Shown here piece by piece: positions 11,178 through 23,900 of a DNA stretch of 64,000 bases. A program made the position numbers and the translations under genes. This stretch comes from Notolepis coatsorum (lineage: Eukaryota > Chordata > Actinopteri > Aulopiformes > Paralepididae). Location: assembly GCA_963971535.1 (NCBI GenBank), contig OZ020585.1, positions 160,359,933 through 160,423,932 on the forward strand, written 5' to 3'. The notes beneath the pieces are model-generated. The model made no database searches and was not told where the DNA came from. It worked only from the letters and a program-made list of their open reading frames with translations. Within the stretch, counting starts at the first letter, position 1, and every line of letters starts with the position of its first letter.

Positions 11178-11701
11178 AAATAAATCTCCCTCTGCCTTTT
11201 ATTAGGTGAATCCTAATTAAGGTTGGATACCGTTCACATTTGAACCGATACTTTCGGTATTCCTGGAATTCGGTATTGGTACCCAGCGGTACCCTTTTTC
11301 TGTATTTAATTATCTCTGTAATAAGGGAAGGGATATTTCCCGGTCAAGCGTTAGTTACTTTGAAGAAAAGGATTTAGCATAGAAAACACAATATATACAA
11401 AATAAAAAATGTATGAAGATATTCTTCCGCATTGGAAGCCTATCAACTTCAAGAGGATGTAATCGGAGCAGCATAACTGAACCACATACCACTTTAACAT
11501 AACCTGTAGAGGTCAATGGATACACAAACGTCATGGAGAATGTGTACTTTTACTTTAGATACTTAAGTACATTCAATAGCAAATACATCTCTACTTTTAC
11601 TTAAGTAGAATTTGAATGGAGGACTTTTACTTTGACCAGAGTACTCCATTTATCTGAGTATTTCTACTTAAGTAAAGGAACTGTGTACTTCTTCCACCAC
11701 T
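11178..11701. mobile_element. hAT-like fragments upstream of the first exon
   Basis: 11221-11300 resembles the GGTACC-rich piece at 6755-6790. 11525-11701 is the fish repeat with TTTTACTTAAGTAGAATTTG, ending CTTCTTCCACCACTG, a hAT-type end. Left ends were not found, so the limits are uncertain. Confidence 0.45.
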
Positions 11702-11822
11702 GACTATACAAATATACAAACTAAAGTACAAACCTACAATGAGGTACAAAAAAGCAGACAATGAGGTACAAAAATGCAGACAATGAGGTAAAAAAAAGCT
11801 AACTGGATGTGGTGTTTTCCAG

Positions 11823-11989
11823 GTGTTCCCAGAGTCTGGTCCACAACGACTTGCCGACCACCAGCGTGATCTTCTGCTTCGTGGACGAGGTTTGGTCCAC
11901 GCTGCTGCGCTCCGTCCACAGCGTCATCAACCGATCTCCTCCGCACCTCCTCAAGGAGATCATCCTGGTGGACGACTTCAGCACCAAAG
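11823..11989 (+). CDS. GALNT5: GALNT5-like exon (first in window): start of catalytic domain
   Basis: The acceptor is ttttccag and the donor follows ...accaaag|gtaaat. The exon enters with the third base of a codon and leaves with the first, so a further coding exon must lie upstream of the window. It encodes 55 residues with the GT1 motif start ([19 protein letters not shown]) and the VDDFSTK segment that forms part of the UDP-GalNAc site. The start of the protein is not here. Confidence 0.9.
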
Positions 11990-14900
11990 GTAAATGAGGT
12001 TGTGCGTTTATATAGCGGCTTTACAATTCTGTTCCTCACATTCACTCATTCATTCACACATTCACACACCAACGGCAGAGCCAACCGTGCAAGGTGCCGA
12101 CCTGCTTATCGGGAGCAGTTGGGGGTTAAGTGTCTTGCTCAAGGATACTTCGACACTCTGCCCGGGAGGAGCGGGAATCGAACCGTATTACATATTCTTT
12201 TGTGACCATGGTTTTGTTACTGCATACTTATAAATGGCCTCACTCTGGGAGAAGAAAAGATGTGATCACAAAAGAAATGGGGAAATGCTTTAATTTCTTA
12301 GGTTCAAGTGAATTAAAATTAGTAGGAAATAGTCATTTGGAAGAACAAACGGTATATGATCCCGATTACCATTTTCTTGGCCTCCGAAGCTTCAGTAGTA
12401 ATTATCGTGAAATAAACTAGCCTCATTCTTCTACCAAAAATGAAGCATTGGACTAGTGATTCTGACCATGGATCACCACGCCAGTGACGGGAGCCTGGAG
12501 ACATTCAGGTCAGCATTACGCCACACGGCCACCACGTCTGGAGCCTGGAGACATTCGGGTCAGCATTCCGCCATGTTTGTAGAGGGAGAGATAAGACTCA
12601 CACATCTGCTGTTTGCTCCACAGGTGTGAGATAGGATCTTGGGAACTGAACACTGATGATGTAACAACAGCTACCGGATACACGGCTCCAGAACAGATGG
12701 AATTCCAATAATTGTTGGGGGAATATACTGTATACACCTGAAAGGGTTAACAGGATATATACACCTGACAGGGTTAACGGGATATAATACATCGGACAGG
12801 ATTAACAGGATATATAGGAGGATGCAAAGCATGTTAAATGCATTGGATGCATTGTGGGGGGAAAAGGCAGGGACTTATACTGTAGGCGCACTCTGGAGCT
12901 GTAACGTCTACACACACAGACGTGTTGTTTGGCTGCCGGAGCTGCGCTTGGGCGGAAATGAGACTTGCCACGGGATTTTCAAAATAAAGAGTATTGATAT
13001 GAACCGATCCTTTTACGTTGCATCGATCCTATTGGATCGTTGATAATTAGATCAACGTATCGATTAGGGGTGGGACGATACATCGATCCAGATCGATACA
13101 TCGATGTAATTATCAACGATCGAATCGGATCGATGCGATGTAATAAGATCGATTCATATCGATACTCTTATTTTGAAAATCCTGTGGCGAGTCTCATAAC
13201 TCATTGTGTTAAATGGGCATATGATATCATCTCATATCGATCGCAGGCACCTGAATCTAATCGTATCGTATTGTATCGTGAGAGACTTTGTGATATCGGC
13301 AAATATCGTATCGTTGTCCAAAGAATCGATATTGTATCGTATCATGATGAAACTGGTGATTCCCACCCCTAGTATCGATCTGGATCTATGTATCGTCCCA
13401 CCCCTAGTTGACAGGATATATACACCTGACAGGGTTGACTGAATATATACACCTGACAGGGTTAACAGGATATATACACCTGACAGGGTTAACAGTATAT
13501 ATACACCTGAAGGGTTGACTGAATATATATACCTGACAGGGTTGGCTGAATATATACACCTGACAGGGTTAACAGGATATATACACCTGACAGGGTTGAC
13601 TGAATATATACACCTGACAGGGTTGACTGAATATATACACCTGACAGGGTTGAGGATATATACACCTGAAAGGGTTGACTGAATATATACACCTGACAGG
13701 GTTGACTGAATATATACACCTGACAGGGTTGACTGAATATATACACCTGACAGGGTTGAGGATATATACACCTGAAAGGGTTGACTGAATATATACACCT
13801 GACAGGGTTGACAGGATATATACACTTGACAGGTTTTTTTTACTTCGATTTTTGTGTGTGTGCGTGGGGCCATTGGGTGGGGCCGGGGACAAATACACTG
13901 GAGGAAAGTAACCCAGCTCAGCACTGCCCAAATTATATCATCACTATTGCCTGTTTGAATGATATCATCCTCAAACACATATACACCTACATGCCTTGTA
14001 GAATTCCACACATAAGAAAGAAAGATACTGGGATGAATAAACAAAATAGGAAATAAAATGTAGAAATGCATGCAATACTCGCTCACAATGCTTTTTTTGA
14101 GCGAGAATTTGGCCCAATAATTACCCATGCAATCAGGACATGGCGGGAAACACAAAGGAAATTTCCTAACCCTCAAGTATGGCATAATCACACTCCCATA
14201 TTCAATAACAATGCTCTCTTAATGGGAAAACGACCTATAAGATTCCCTATATGGGAAGAGAAAGGCATACACTCATTAGGGGATATTTTTAATAACAAGG
14301 GCCTCTGTAGTTATGTCGAAATATGCATAAAGTTTAACCTCACCGAGTCCACATGGCTTTTTTACATACAGTTACGACTTTGTATGAGATCTCACGGTGT
14401 TCCATTACTCATACCAATTGAACACCACAGATACCACAAATTTTTCTATGAAAGAGATACATTGGGAGGTTTTGTATCAGGTTTTTATTATCAATTACTA
14501 ACGTCCTCGTATGAAACCCTTCAACTAGACAATGTCTGGAGGAGGGATATACCAGACCTGGAAAATGACTTTGATTGGCAAGGAGCCTGGGCAAATGTCC
14601 GACTTACATCAAGGAACCCGGATCATCAACAAATCAATCTGAACTATATTCACAGGACATACTTGACTCCTATAAGGCTGTGCAAAATGGGGCTTATACA
14701 AGACTCCAAATGCTCCCAATGTACAAATGGGGACGAAGGAACATTTATGCACATGTATTGGGACTGCCCACCAGTTAAGGCATTCTGGAAAGATGTGTCC
14801 CAACAATTATCAATACTCGTATTCTGGAATATACCTGTACACCCCGCGGTATTGCTATTGAATGATGTTTTTGAGTTTGCAGTGAATCCACAACTAAAAA

Positions 14901-17900
14901 GATTGGTTTTATCGGGTATCACAGTAGCTAAAAAACTGATCGCATCACGTTGGTTTCAACCGGAAAAAATGTGCCGGAAAGTGTGGTTTCTTACATATCT
15001 CGATGTGATATATCAAGAAATATCTACAGCAAGAATTCTGGGGCTCAATGAATCCAAAATGTCAATGTGGTTAGAAGTGGTGGAGAGAATAAAAGCTAGC
15101 CTATAATGGTAGTGTCTGGTTAGGAGTGAGGGATAATGGAGGTACTATCCAAGAGGGGGTCCGGGAGGGGGGGGTTTGAGCTGGAGCATATGTGTGTAGG
15201 GTTTTAGAAAATAGGTATTAGGGGTATATTATATACTAACATTTATATAATTGTAATTTCACTGGATATACACTGTATACGGTTAAAATGTTATTATTGA
15301 CTATTTTTGTTTTATCCTGTTTCTGTACTTGCATATATTTTAACCACCTTTACTGAAAGTTTCATTATACATTGTGTGTTGAGTACTGACTTTTAATAAG
15401 TTTTGTTTTGCAATAATAAAAAAAATTTAAAAAAAAATAAATGCATGCAATACATAAATAAATATGAATCTCCATATATGAAATAGAACATTTAGATAAG
15501 GTGCTACTGAGATGTTTTGGTGAGTTCATTCATTCATTAATCCAATCCACTTTATTTATAGAGCACATTTAAAAACAACAAAGTTTACCAAAGTGCTGTA
15601 CAAGTCCCACAACATAAGATTACAAAAAATTAAATTATTAAAAATACACTTGACAGGGTTAACTGAATATAAACACCTGACAGGGTTGACTGAATATAAA
15701 CACCTGACAGGGTTGACTGAATATATACACCTGACAGGGTTGACCGCAGCTGTACTGACGAGGTGATTATCTGTGTTTTCAGACCATCTGAAGCAGCAGC
15801 TGGACGACTACATGTCCCAGTTTCCCAAAGTCCGTATCGTCCGTCTGAAAGAGAGGCAGGGTCTGATCAGGGCCAGGATAGCTGGAGCTGCCATCGCCCA
15901 AGGTACCTGCACCTCCTCCTCCTTCTCCTCCTCCCTCTCCTCCTCCTCCTCCTCATATTACTGTCACAGAAAGCAGGGTTCCCACTAGAGCTGTGAATCT
16001 TCACTGGCCTTCCGAGATTCGATTCTACGAGGCATCTCGATGCAGCTCAATAATATATTACATCCTCAATTTTATAATCTATATTACTGCACATGGCTAC
16101 TTTTTCATCAATTAATACATTGGACGCCAGAGGGCGCTACGGTCATTGGGCCGTTGTCTGCCATCGCTTTGTTCAATGGAAAGAATGCCGTGTTTGCGAG
16201 TGCTTAAACTATATGAAATAGTATTATTATTATTATTATTTTTTTCTTTTAATGTGTCTATTCACCAATGGGGTTTTTCTTCACAATTGCAGATAAAGAT
16301 TAGGTTACACTAATATTATAGTATTAAAAAAAACTGCTAAGTTATATTCATTAAAGAAAGTTGATTTAATAAAAAAGAGACTCATTTAATCACTTTATTC
16401 AAATTGAGGATTTAGTTTGAGTATACCTAACCCGGCTTGTATTAGGAGGTCGGCTTATAATTGCTTAGCTCAAGAGCGCACCCGGCCATTAATAGAGACC
16501 CGGTTTGTAATTGAATACCGGTCACTATTAGAGGAATTACGGTATTTATAAAAATAAAATCAAAATATTATTTTGAAAAGAAATATTCAAAATGTTTAAT
16601 TTTTTTTTTAAATTAAAAACGAAGGTTTGAACGTTCGTTCGAAAAACCCTGACGAAGTTCTAATCCCAAAAACAGGCTTCGGGGTCAGCCTTAGGGTGCT
16701 GTGATGTGACCAACAGCACACACACATTCCACACAGACGGCTTCGATCGCAGGAGAAAAATATATCAGATCAACGCAAGGTTGGATATAGTGTCCTTACC
16801 TTGTCTCTGATGTAATGCAAAAAAAATAATCCAATTATCTGATCGCCATTCCAAGTACTGGTCGCGGGAGTCCGTCCCACATTGTCCGGCATTGCATATG
16901 AAGGAGGGGGGGGGGGGGGGCAGCCTAGTTGATGCATCGTTGTAAGAGCTTGCCTTGCCGGAGTATTTAAACCCCGCCCACACGGCTCAGCTCGGCAAAC
17001 TACATGGTTTCGAATGGAGTGCAATAGCGGCCACAAGGCATTAGGCAGCGGTATTGACCATCTGCGATCTCGGACACACTCAGAACAGGCTTCCCCGATG
17101 AATTATGAATGGAAATAGCGAATAAAATAAAAACGGATCTAATAACTAGTATACTCGTTGTCTGGCGCTCCACGGTTGGACGGCAATAACGAGTATACTC
17201 GTTTTTGGCGCAGAACCAGTTAATAAAAGGAGTCTAATAAATTAACCTTTATTTAGAAAGTTCTTAAATCAGAATGTCAAAATAAATGTTGTTACTAGTG
17301 TTGCATGATACAGATACTAGAAAGGTATCTCGATACCCAGCTGTTAAAAACGGTTCAATACTCTTTTTTTTATTAGTATCAATACTTTTAGAATAGCCTG
17401 ATGCTGTATTTTCTATGAGTTGAGTGGATGCATGACCAGAGCACTAGCTTTAATAATACAATAATAATAATAATATATTTGATTTGTAGGGCGCTTTATA
17501 GTTGTGGAGCAAATCCCAAAGTGCTACATTGTAAAAGAACATAAACATTTTAAATATATATATATATTTTTTTTATAATCCATTATGTTCCCTCACTGCA
17601 TCGATGCTGAATCGTCCACATCCGCATCGTGATGCATCTTAGAATCGATAAATTTGTGCTCGTATGTGTGCTGGTCTGTCCTCGTATGTGTGCTGGTCTG
17701 TCCTCGTAACATGCTGGTCTGTCTAGAATACGGGGCTGTACAATTGTGCAGGATGTAGTAGAGTATATACACTAAATGATTAGATTCGATTTCAAATGTA
17801 TTGTCATTATACAGCATATGTCAAGTACAGTACAACAAAAATAAGTTTGGCGTCCAACCAGAGTGCAAATGTAGCAGTAAAGTGCAATATACAATGTACA

Positions 17901-20900
17901 GGTGATTAAACTGGGTACAAAATATACAAATTAGTTAATCAGATGTATGTACAGAGTTATATTATATCAAGTCAAGAGTCACTTTATTGTCCCATCAGCT
18001 GGGAAATTAGTCTTGGGCTTACACCCACACTGCAGCCACAAACGCATACATGATGACGCAACTGACTCCAAACAAAGAAGATAAACAACATAAAAGATAC
18101 AAAAAGTACCTGCACGGCAGGATGTCTGGCAACACCACATATATATAAGTATGACCAAATAACGATTATCGAATATTGATCATATTACGACCAAATATCG
18201 AATATCGATCATATTACGTCCAATATATATCGATATCGATTATTCGATAATTGCCATTTATCTGCCGCTATTTGAAAGTTGAACTGACAACGGAATAAAG
18301 GAATGTTTAAACCTGTTTAGTCTAGAGCATAGGTGTCAAACTCACGGCCCGCGGGCCAAATCCGGCCCGCCACGTCATTTGATGTGGCCCCCCAAGAGCT
18401 CAGGTAAAAAAAAAAAAAACGTTTTTTTTTTTTTTTTTTTTATTTACATTAATATTGGGTTAAAAAATACCAGTGTTAAAATAATTGTGGGTTAATGCGT
18501 TAATAAAGCTTTAACTTTGACAGCCTTAGTTATTACACATTCTTACACATACATGTATGTTGAACATCTGAGGTAACAAAGGAAAAAAGCCAAAAGCACT
18601 TACTCCTCAGACATTCTTTGACAATTTTACAGCCCAAAATACAAAAACGATCCAGGCGGAATAGGTAACAAAGGGTTGAAGAAATATTGTCTGAACTGTC
18701 AGATGCAAACTGGCTGTGTGACATAACCGAGCATCTCGCTCAATTGAATAAGAAGCTGTAGGGACGCAAACAAGTCCCACCCAAAACTTGACCAATATAG
18801 TTGTGAACTGAGACAACCCTTATTTTGTTATTTTTGAGTACAGTTACAGTTGTGTGTTCATGCAGACACATAATAGCAATTTCATTACGAATTGAAAATG
18901 GGGGACCCTGATGTAAACAAGTCGAAAGTCTTTCTCTGGTCTGCATCCCCTTAACAATTGTGTGTATTGAGCTGTACTGTACTGTACCCATTCTGCAATC
19001 TGTTAATTAAAGTTAATTAAACTATCTTCCATTAGTTGTATGTATGGCCTCTGCAAGGTTGTGTGCAGCCATTTGTTTTTGTAACATCTGCTACATCTGT
19101 CCCACGTGTTCTTTGCAGCTCACAGTTGTTAGTTCTGCCCCTCTTGACTGTGACAAAAAGGTTTTGAACAAACTTAATGTCATAGCTTGTATTTGATGAT
19201 ATTCTTCTTTGTTATTTACTTGAATGGTTTGATCATTGATTGGTGGAGTAATATGGGGTTCTGATAAACTAAAATTATTTGTTAAAATAACATAAGCTAA
19301 CATATATTTTTACATTTATGCAAATGAATATGCAATATGTATAACTTGAATAAGTAATAAATACAGAAACACCATGTTTAACAATATGTAAATGTGTAGC
19401 TACATTTATTTTACATTACATTAACATTTATACGGTCTTTGGCCCTTTGAGGGCAACCATAATGCTGATGTGGCCCTCTGTGAAAATGAGTTTGACACCC
19501 CTGGTCTAGAGTGTGGAACTCTAAACCTCCTCCCAGAGGGCAGTAGCTCATATTACTCTGCATGTAAAACATGGGGAGACAATTCTATTGGCTTGCCTTA
19601 GAGTAGCCTGTTCAAAAATAGACTGCAGGGATGAGTGACCTTTCACCCCTATGATCTTCCATCCATGATGAGACTCTGTAATACAGACCGGTAAAAAAGT
19701 AACATAAATCTTTTATCTACACCATGAACTCTAAGGCGGTGTAGAAAGGCTGTCTACATGGGTGTTCCAGGTTAACACATTGAGTGCCACGCCCCTTCCG
19801 GGAAGTGATCCCTTCCTTGCCGTCCATTAACCCCATGTAAACGTAGTTGTAGAGCAGGGGTCAGCAACCTTTTTGACATGGAGTGCCTGTTTGAAATATA
19901 GTTGTAACTAGTGTGCCTCAACAATATTCCATGAATCGTAATTTTTTTTTCTCATAATCAGGTATTTTTAATGATAATTTTTACATTATTACATCATTAT
20001 TGTTATTGTTATTATTAACTATTATTATGATGGTTGTATCAACCCTAAATCTGAGTTGGGGGGGGGAATGCAATGCAGACAAACAGCTGCATACAGTGCG
20101 ACCATTTCACTCACATTTGCCCATTCATTTTTGGACACATCACACACCATCGGTGTGTGTACTGTACGTGTGCTGTCATAGCTCCACCTACAGGCCTAAT
20201 GGAGAACACCAGGAGAACACCAGGATGTGAATGGAGGGTGAATGTGAGGTATATCGTGTAAATAAGTTTTGATTGATCTGTAAAAAAAATAATAATAATA
20301 AGTTACCAGAACTTAAAAATATTGAGTTCAGTTACTGTGCATTAAGGTTTTCAGTTTTCAATCCATAATAAGTTAACAGAAAAATAAGTACACAACCACA
20401 TTATTTCAACCTAAGTTGAAACCTAACCTAACCTAACCTATGTTTATTGTCATTGTTTTAAGAACACAAGTTGACTTGGTAATACTCACATTTTGAGTAA
20501 AAATAAATGGCTTTTAACATGTGCAATGTTCAATGAAATAGAAAAATAAATAATAAAAATTGTTGATTAATCCCACTGGTCACAATGGTGACCGTAATAT
20601 TGTTTTTGTTATAAGGCTCTGAAAATGTTACTGAATGATGTAGCAATGTATTTCCAGCTAAATTGAAATAATAAACAAATAAAGGGTCTCAATTAAATAT
20701 GTGGTAGTAAAAAGAACCTGTGTGAGGATTTCTACAAGATAAATGCGACAACAGTGCAAAATATTTCACTATAATATTTCGGAGCAAAAAAATAAATAAA
20801 AAAAAATTATATATATATATTTTCTTTTTTACTGCTGCCCCCTGTGCCTATGCAAATGCCCCACGCGTGCCTAGGGTTGCCTACCCCTGTTGTAGAGCTT

Positions 20901-23900
20901 AACCTATATTTTATAGTATAGCTATGGGTCTAATAATGCCGTAGAGTCTCAGTGACTTGCTGGTCAATGTGCAAAAAACAGATTATTTTTTCATCCGTAC
21001 ATTTCCGTTTTATACCGTTTTGAATATGAATATAGTTTGGTTGCTTCTGAGTCATTCCAGGGAAAAGACGCGAAAACTGTTTTTGTGTAATTCGATAAAC
21101 ACGTTGTCATTTTTCACCTGTTTATCGGATCTTCCTGAAATCAACGTTAGATCATAATTATTATCCTTCCTCGTGCAAGCATGCAATGTGGTTTAGACCG
21201 CCGCACTGGAATCGCATGCCTCCGTGACTATCGATTCCTCTTATCGCTGCCAGGTTTTTCCTACAGTTGTGTTGTGAAGGGCCAGATTAAAGCTGAGAAT
21301 CTACATTTATTGTTTTATATACATTGTATATTATTTATATATACACGGTATATCCCTTTAAACCTGCGTTCGAACCATAGTAATATTCGCTCTCCTTATT
21401 GGATAGCGCCCCAGGCGCCAGCCCGCAAGCCCCCAACGTCAGGTTCAAAGACAAGCTCAGGCATGTCGTAACATGCCCGGAGACAGCGTATTGATTCCAG
21501 ACAAGAACTGAGGTTTGGGACTAGATAATCACTTAAGTATATATACGGCGCAAGGTGCGCACAGCAGCACTTCGTTCATCAAGTTCATCCCGAGTCAACG
21601 GGTAGTGAAGTGAGCAACCGTGCGTTGAGAACACGTGCGAATAGAATAGTAAAGTGTCAGAGTTTAATGCAGTAACGTCAAGTTCGACCTAGTTTAATGT
21701 GAAGTAAATAGTCGTTCATTTATTGTATATCGTGCAACCACAGTTCGTTCGTGTGTAGCATTACCTAACGGTTCGTTCGTGTTAGCTAGTGGACCTTAGC
21801 CAGGGTGCGTGGCCTAAATACGTTGGTGCCAGTACCCGAGGAGGCCTAGTCGGAGAACCCGTTGGACATGTGCACAGGAGAACCAGCGGCGGCGATTGCA
21901 GAACCATTACTGGTTGGATTATATTGATTTGGAACGTGTTACCCGGAGAAGAGCATCGTTGATTTCCACTATCGTTTGGGATTTAACCTCGTGAGGATTT
22001 ACACTCGGGCTGGCCTCATGGACAGAGGCTGGCTAGCTATCATCGTTTGCTATCGAGCATTGGATTACAGTTATTGCTTTTGCTGCTGATCGTTGGATTT
22101 ACAAGGACTGGCTTCTGTACGTGAAGTCCCTTTATTCTTCATTGAATCAGACTGAGTATCCGAACATTCCTCTATCCTCTAGACCTTACAACTCTGAGAG
22201 GAACCCAGTGTCTCCAGGCGGTACCAGCGTTGCCTTCTATAATTGCTATTATACGCCAGGTGGCGTCAGCTTAGTACCCATCGTAGGAATCCTGCTATTC
22301 CCAGTGACTCATGCTACTGACTGACTTTATGCATATTCTTCGCCATACAAGCGCGACCCTAATTCTCATTCTGTAACCTAATGTTGCATAATAATAAAAT
22401 ACCCTCAAATACTATTTCTTTGTCAATGCCGTGTTATTATGAGTGTCCACCATCTATATTCGATGTACTGTCTGGCCAGTAATTAAAGTACATACCTAGC
22501 AGTGGTTTAATCTATCACAATCTTTAATACAGTCAGGGTTTTGTAACCCCTCAGTTACAAGTTGCGTAAGCGTTAGAGCTCGAAATTGCCTGGGTTTTGG
22601 TTAGGGATGCACCGATATGAAAATTTGCCACCGATACCGATTGTTCAACTAACACAATTGGCCGATACCGATATTTGTGGCAAAAAATATATATATTTGT
22701 AATTTTTTTTCTTTATTATTATTTTTTAATTTATATATATATTTTTGTAATTATTATAATTTTTTTAATGAAACTACTGTATATTTGTATGTGTATGTTT
22801 GTATTTGTAGGCCTCTTTACTTACTTAAAAAAAGGAAACATCAAGAAATATGTTTATGGTATTAATTCCACCATGCCATGTAGCACTATCCCTCTCCCAG
22901 TATGGTCTGGCGGCCTGCAGCTGGATACTATTGTCTCAACCAGAGCTCTCAACCAATGCAATAGAACAATTTTGATTGACAGTCGATTCGGCCAATTACG
23001 TCACACCGCTAGCACCCACCTCCTGCTGTTCTTACCACCAATCGGCAAGCGTTTATTCATTTTCTATTTCCGGGCATGCCGCCATTGATCTGCTTGCGAG
23101 AACCACAACAAGCTTACCGTAGCTAATACGTTAGCTCCCCGGCCCCGCCGACCAGCGCTCCACAGGATGACCAAACGAGGCATAATGATTTTACTGCAAC
23201 GAATGTTATAATAAAACAAAGCCTTTCTATACATTTGTCTGATTGAAAACTTTATTAACAGATTGCAGAATGGATTGGGTACAACTCTCGGGGCTCTATG
23301 AGCAACGGAAGGAACTGAGCTAGTATGAACGAGTAATGCTAGCTACTTGCTATGTTCGGGTAAATACTATGCTGATGTTATTGAACGTGTAACACTAACT
23401 ATATAACATTAAAGGGGCTATGCATTGCTATTCCTAGCACTATTTGGGCAACTTTACACAATTCCTCTGAGTCTATGTAACTGTAAGGTTTATTCCAAAA
23501 ATAATCATTGTTTTATATTTCTAATCAAGTACTCAAAACCAGCATTTTTCTGCCTCTGGATTTCAGGCTGTTATTGGCTTGGCTCCACCCATACTAGCAG
23601 AATGCTTTGAGTGACAGCCACCCACCAAATAGCTCCGCCCATCTCCCCGTCCTTCCCTCTCAGGTCTCAGGTGAAGGGTTTTTATTTCGACACGCAAAAC
23701 ATATACCGATTTTACTAACTAATACAACATGGCTGTACATTATGTTTGGGATCCAGAGAGCGACCCACAGTATGATTCAGAAGAAGAAGTCGATTTGCAA
23801 CAGCGAGGCTTGCAAATAGTTTCCGATTGGTAAGTTGATTACACCGTTAGTATAATGGCTTGCCGAAATAACGTTACTTACTTGATCGATAAATAGTAAA

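Larger units (their letters stand above)
13834..15644. mobile_element. Internal hAT piece inserted in the minisatellite, split by an L1-like LINE
   Basis: 13842-14078 plus 15439-15640 match the interior of the hAT at 6989-10462 (about 7060-7370 and 10267-10350) but lack its terminal ends. TACACTTGACAGG occurs on both sides (13821-13833, 15645-15657). The match is interrupted by the LINE at 14079-15438. Confidence 0.7.

Noticed and set aside
1-11822. Search for the upstream, stem-encoding exon of the GALNT5-like gene
   Set aside because: No long Ser/Thr-rich frame or signal-anchor segment with a donor in the needed phase was found; this region is filled by mobile elements, so the exon is judged to lie outside the window.
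13232-14191. Long minus-strand open frame of 319 codons
   Set aside because: It is made of translated 27-bp minisatellite units and flanking mobile DNA; it has no domain and no codon conservation between units.
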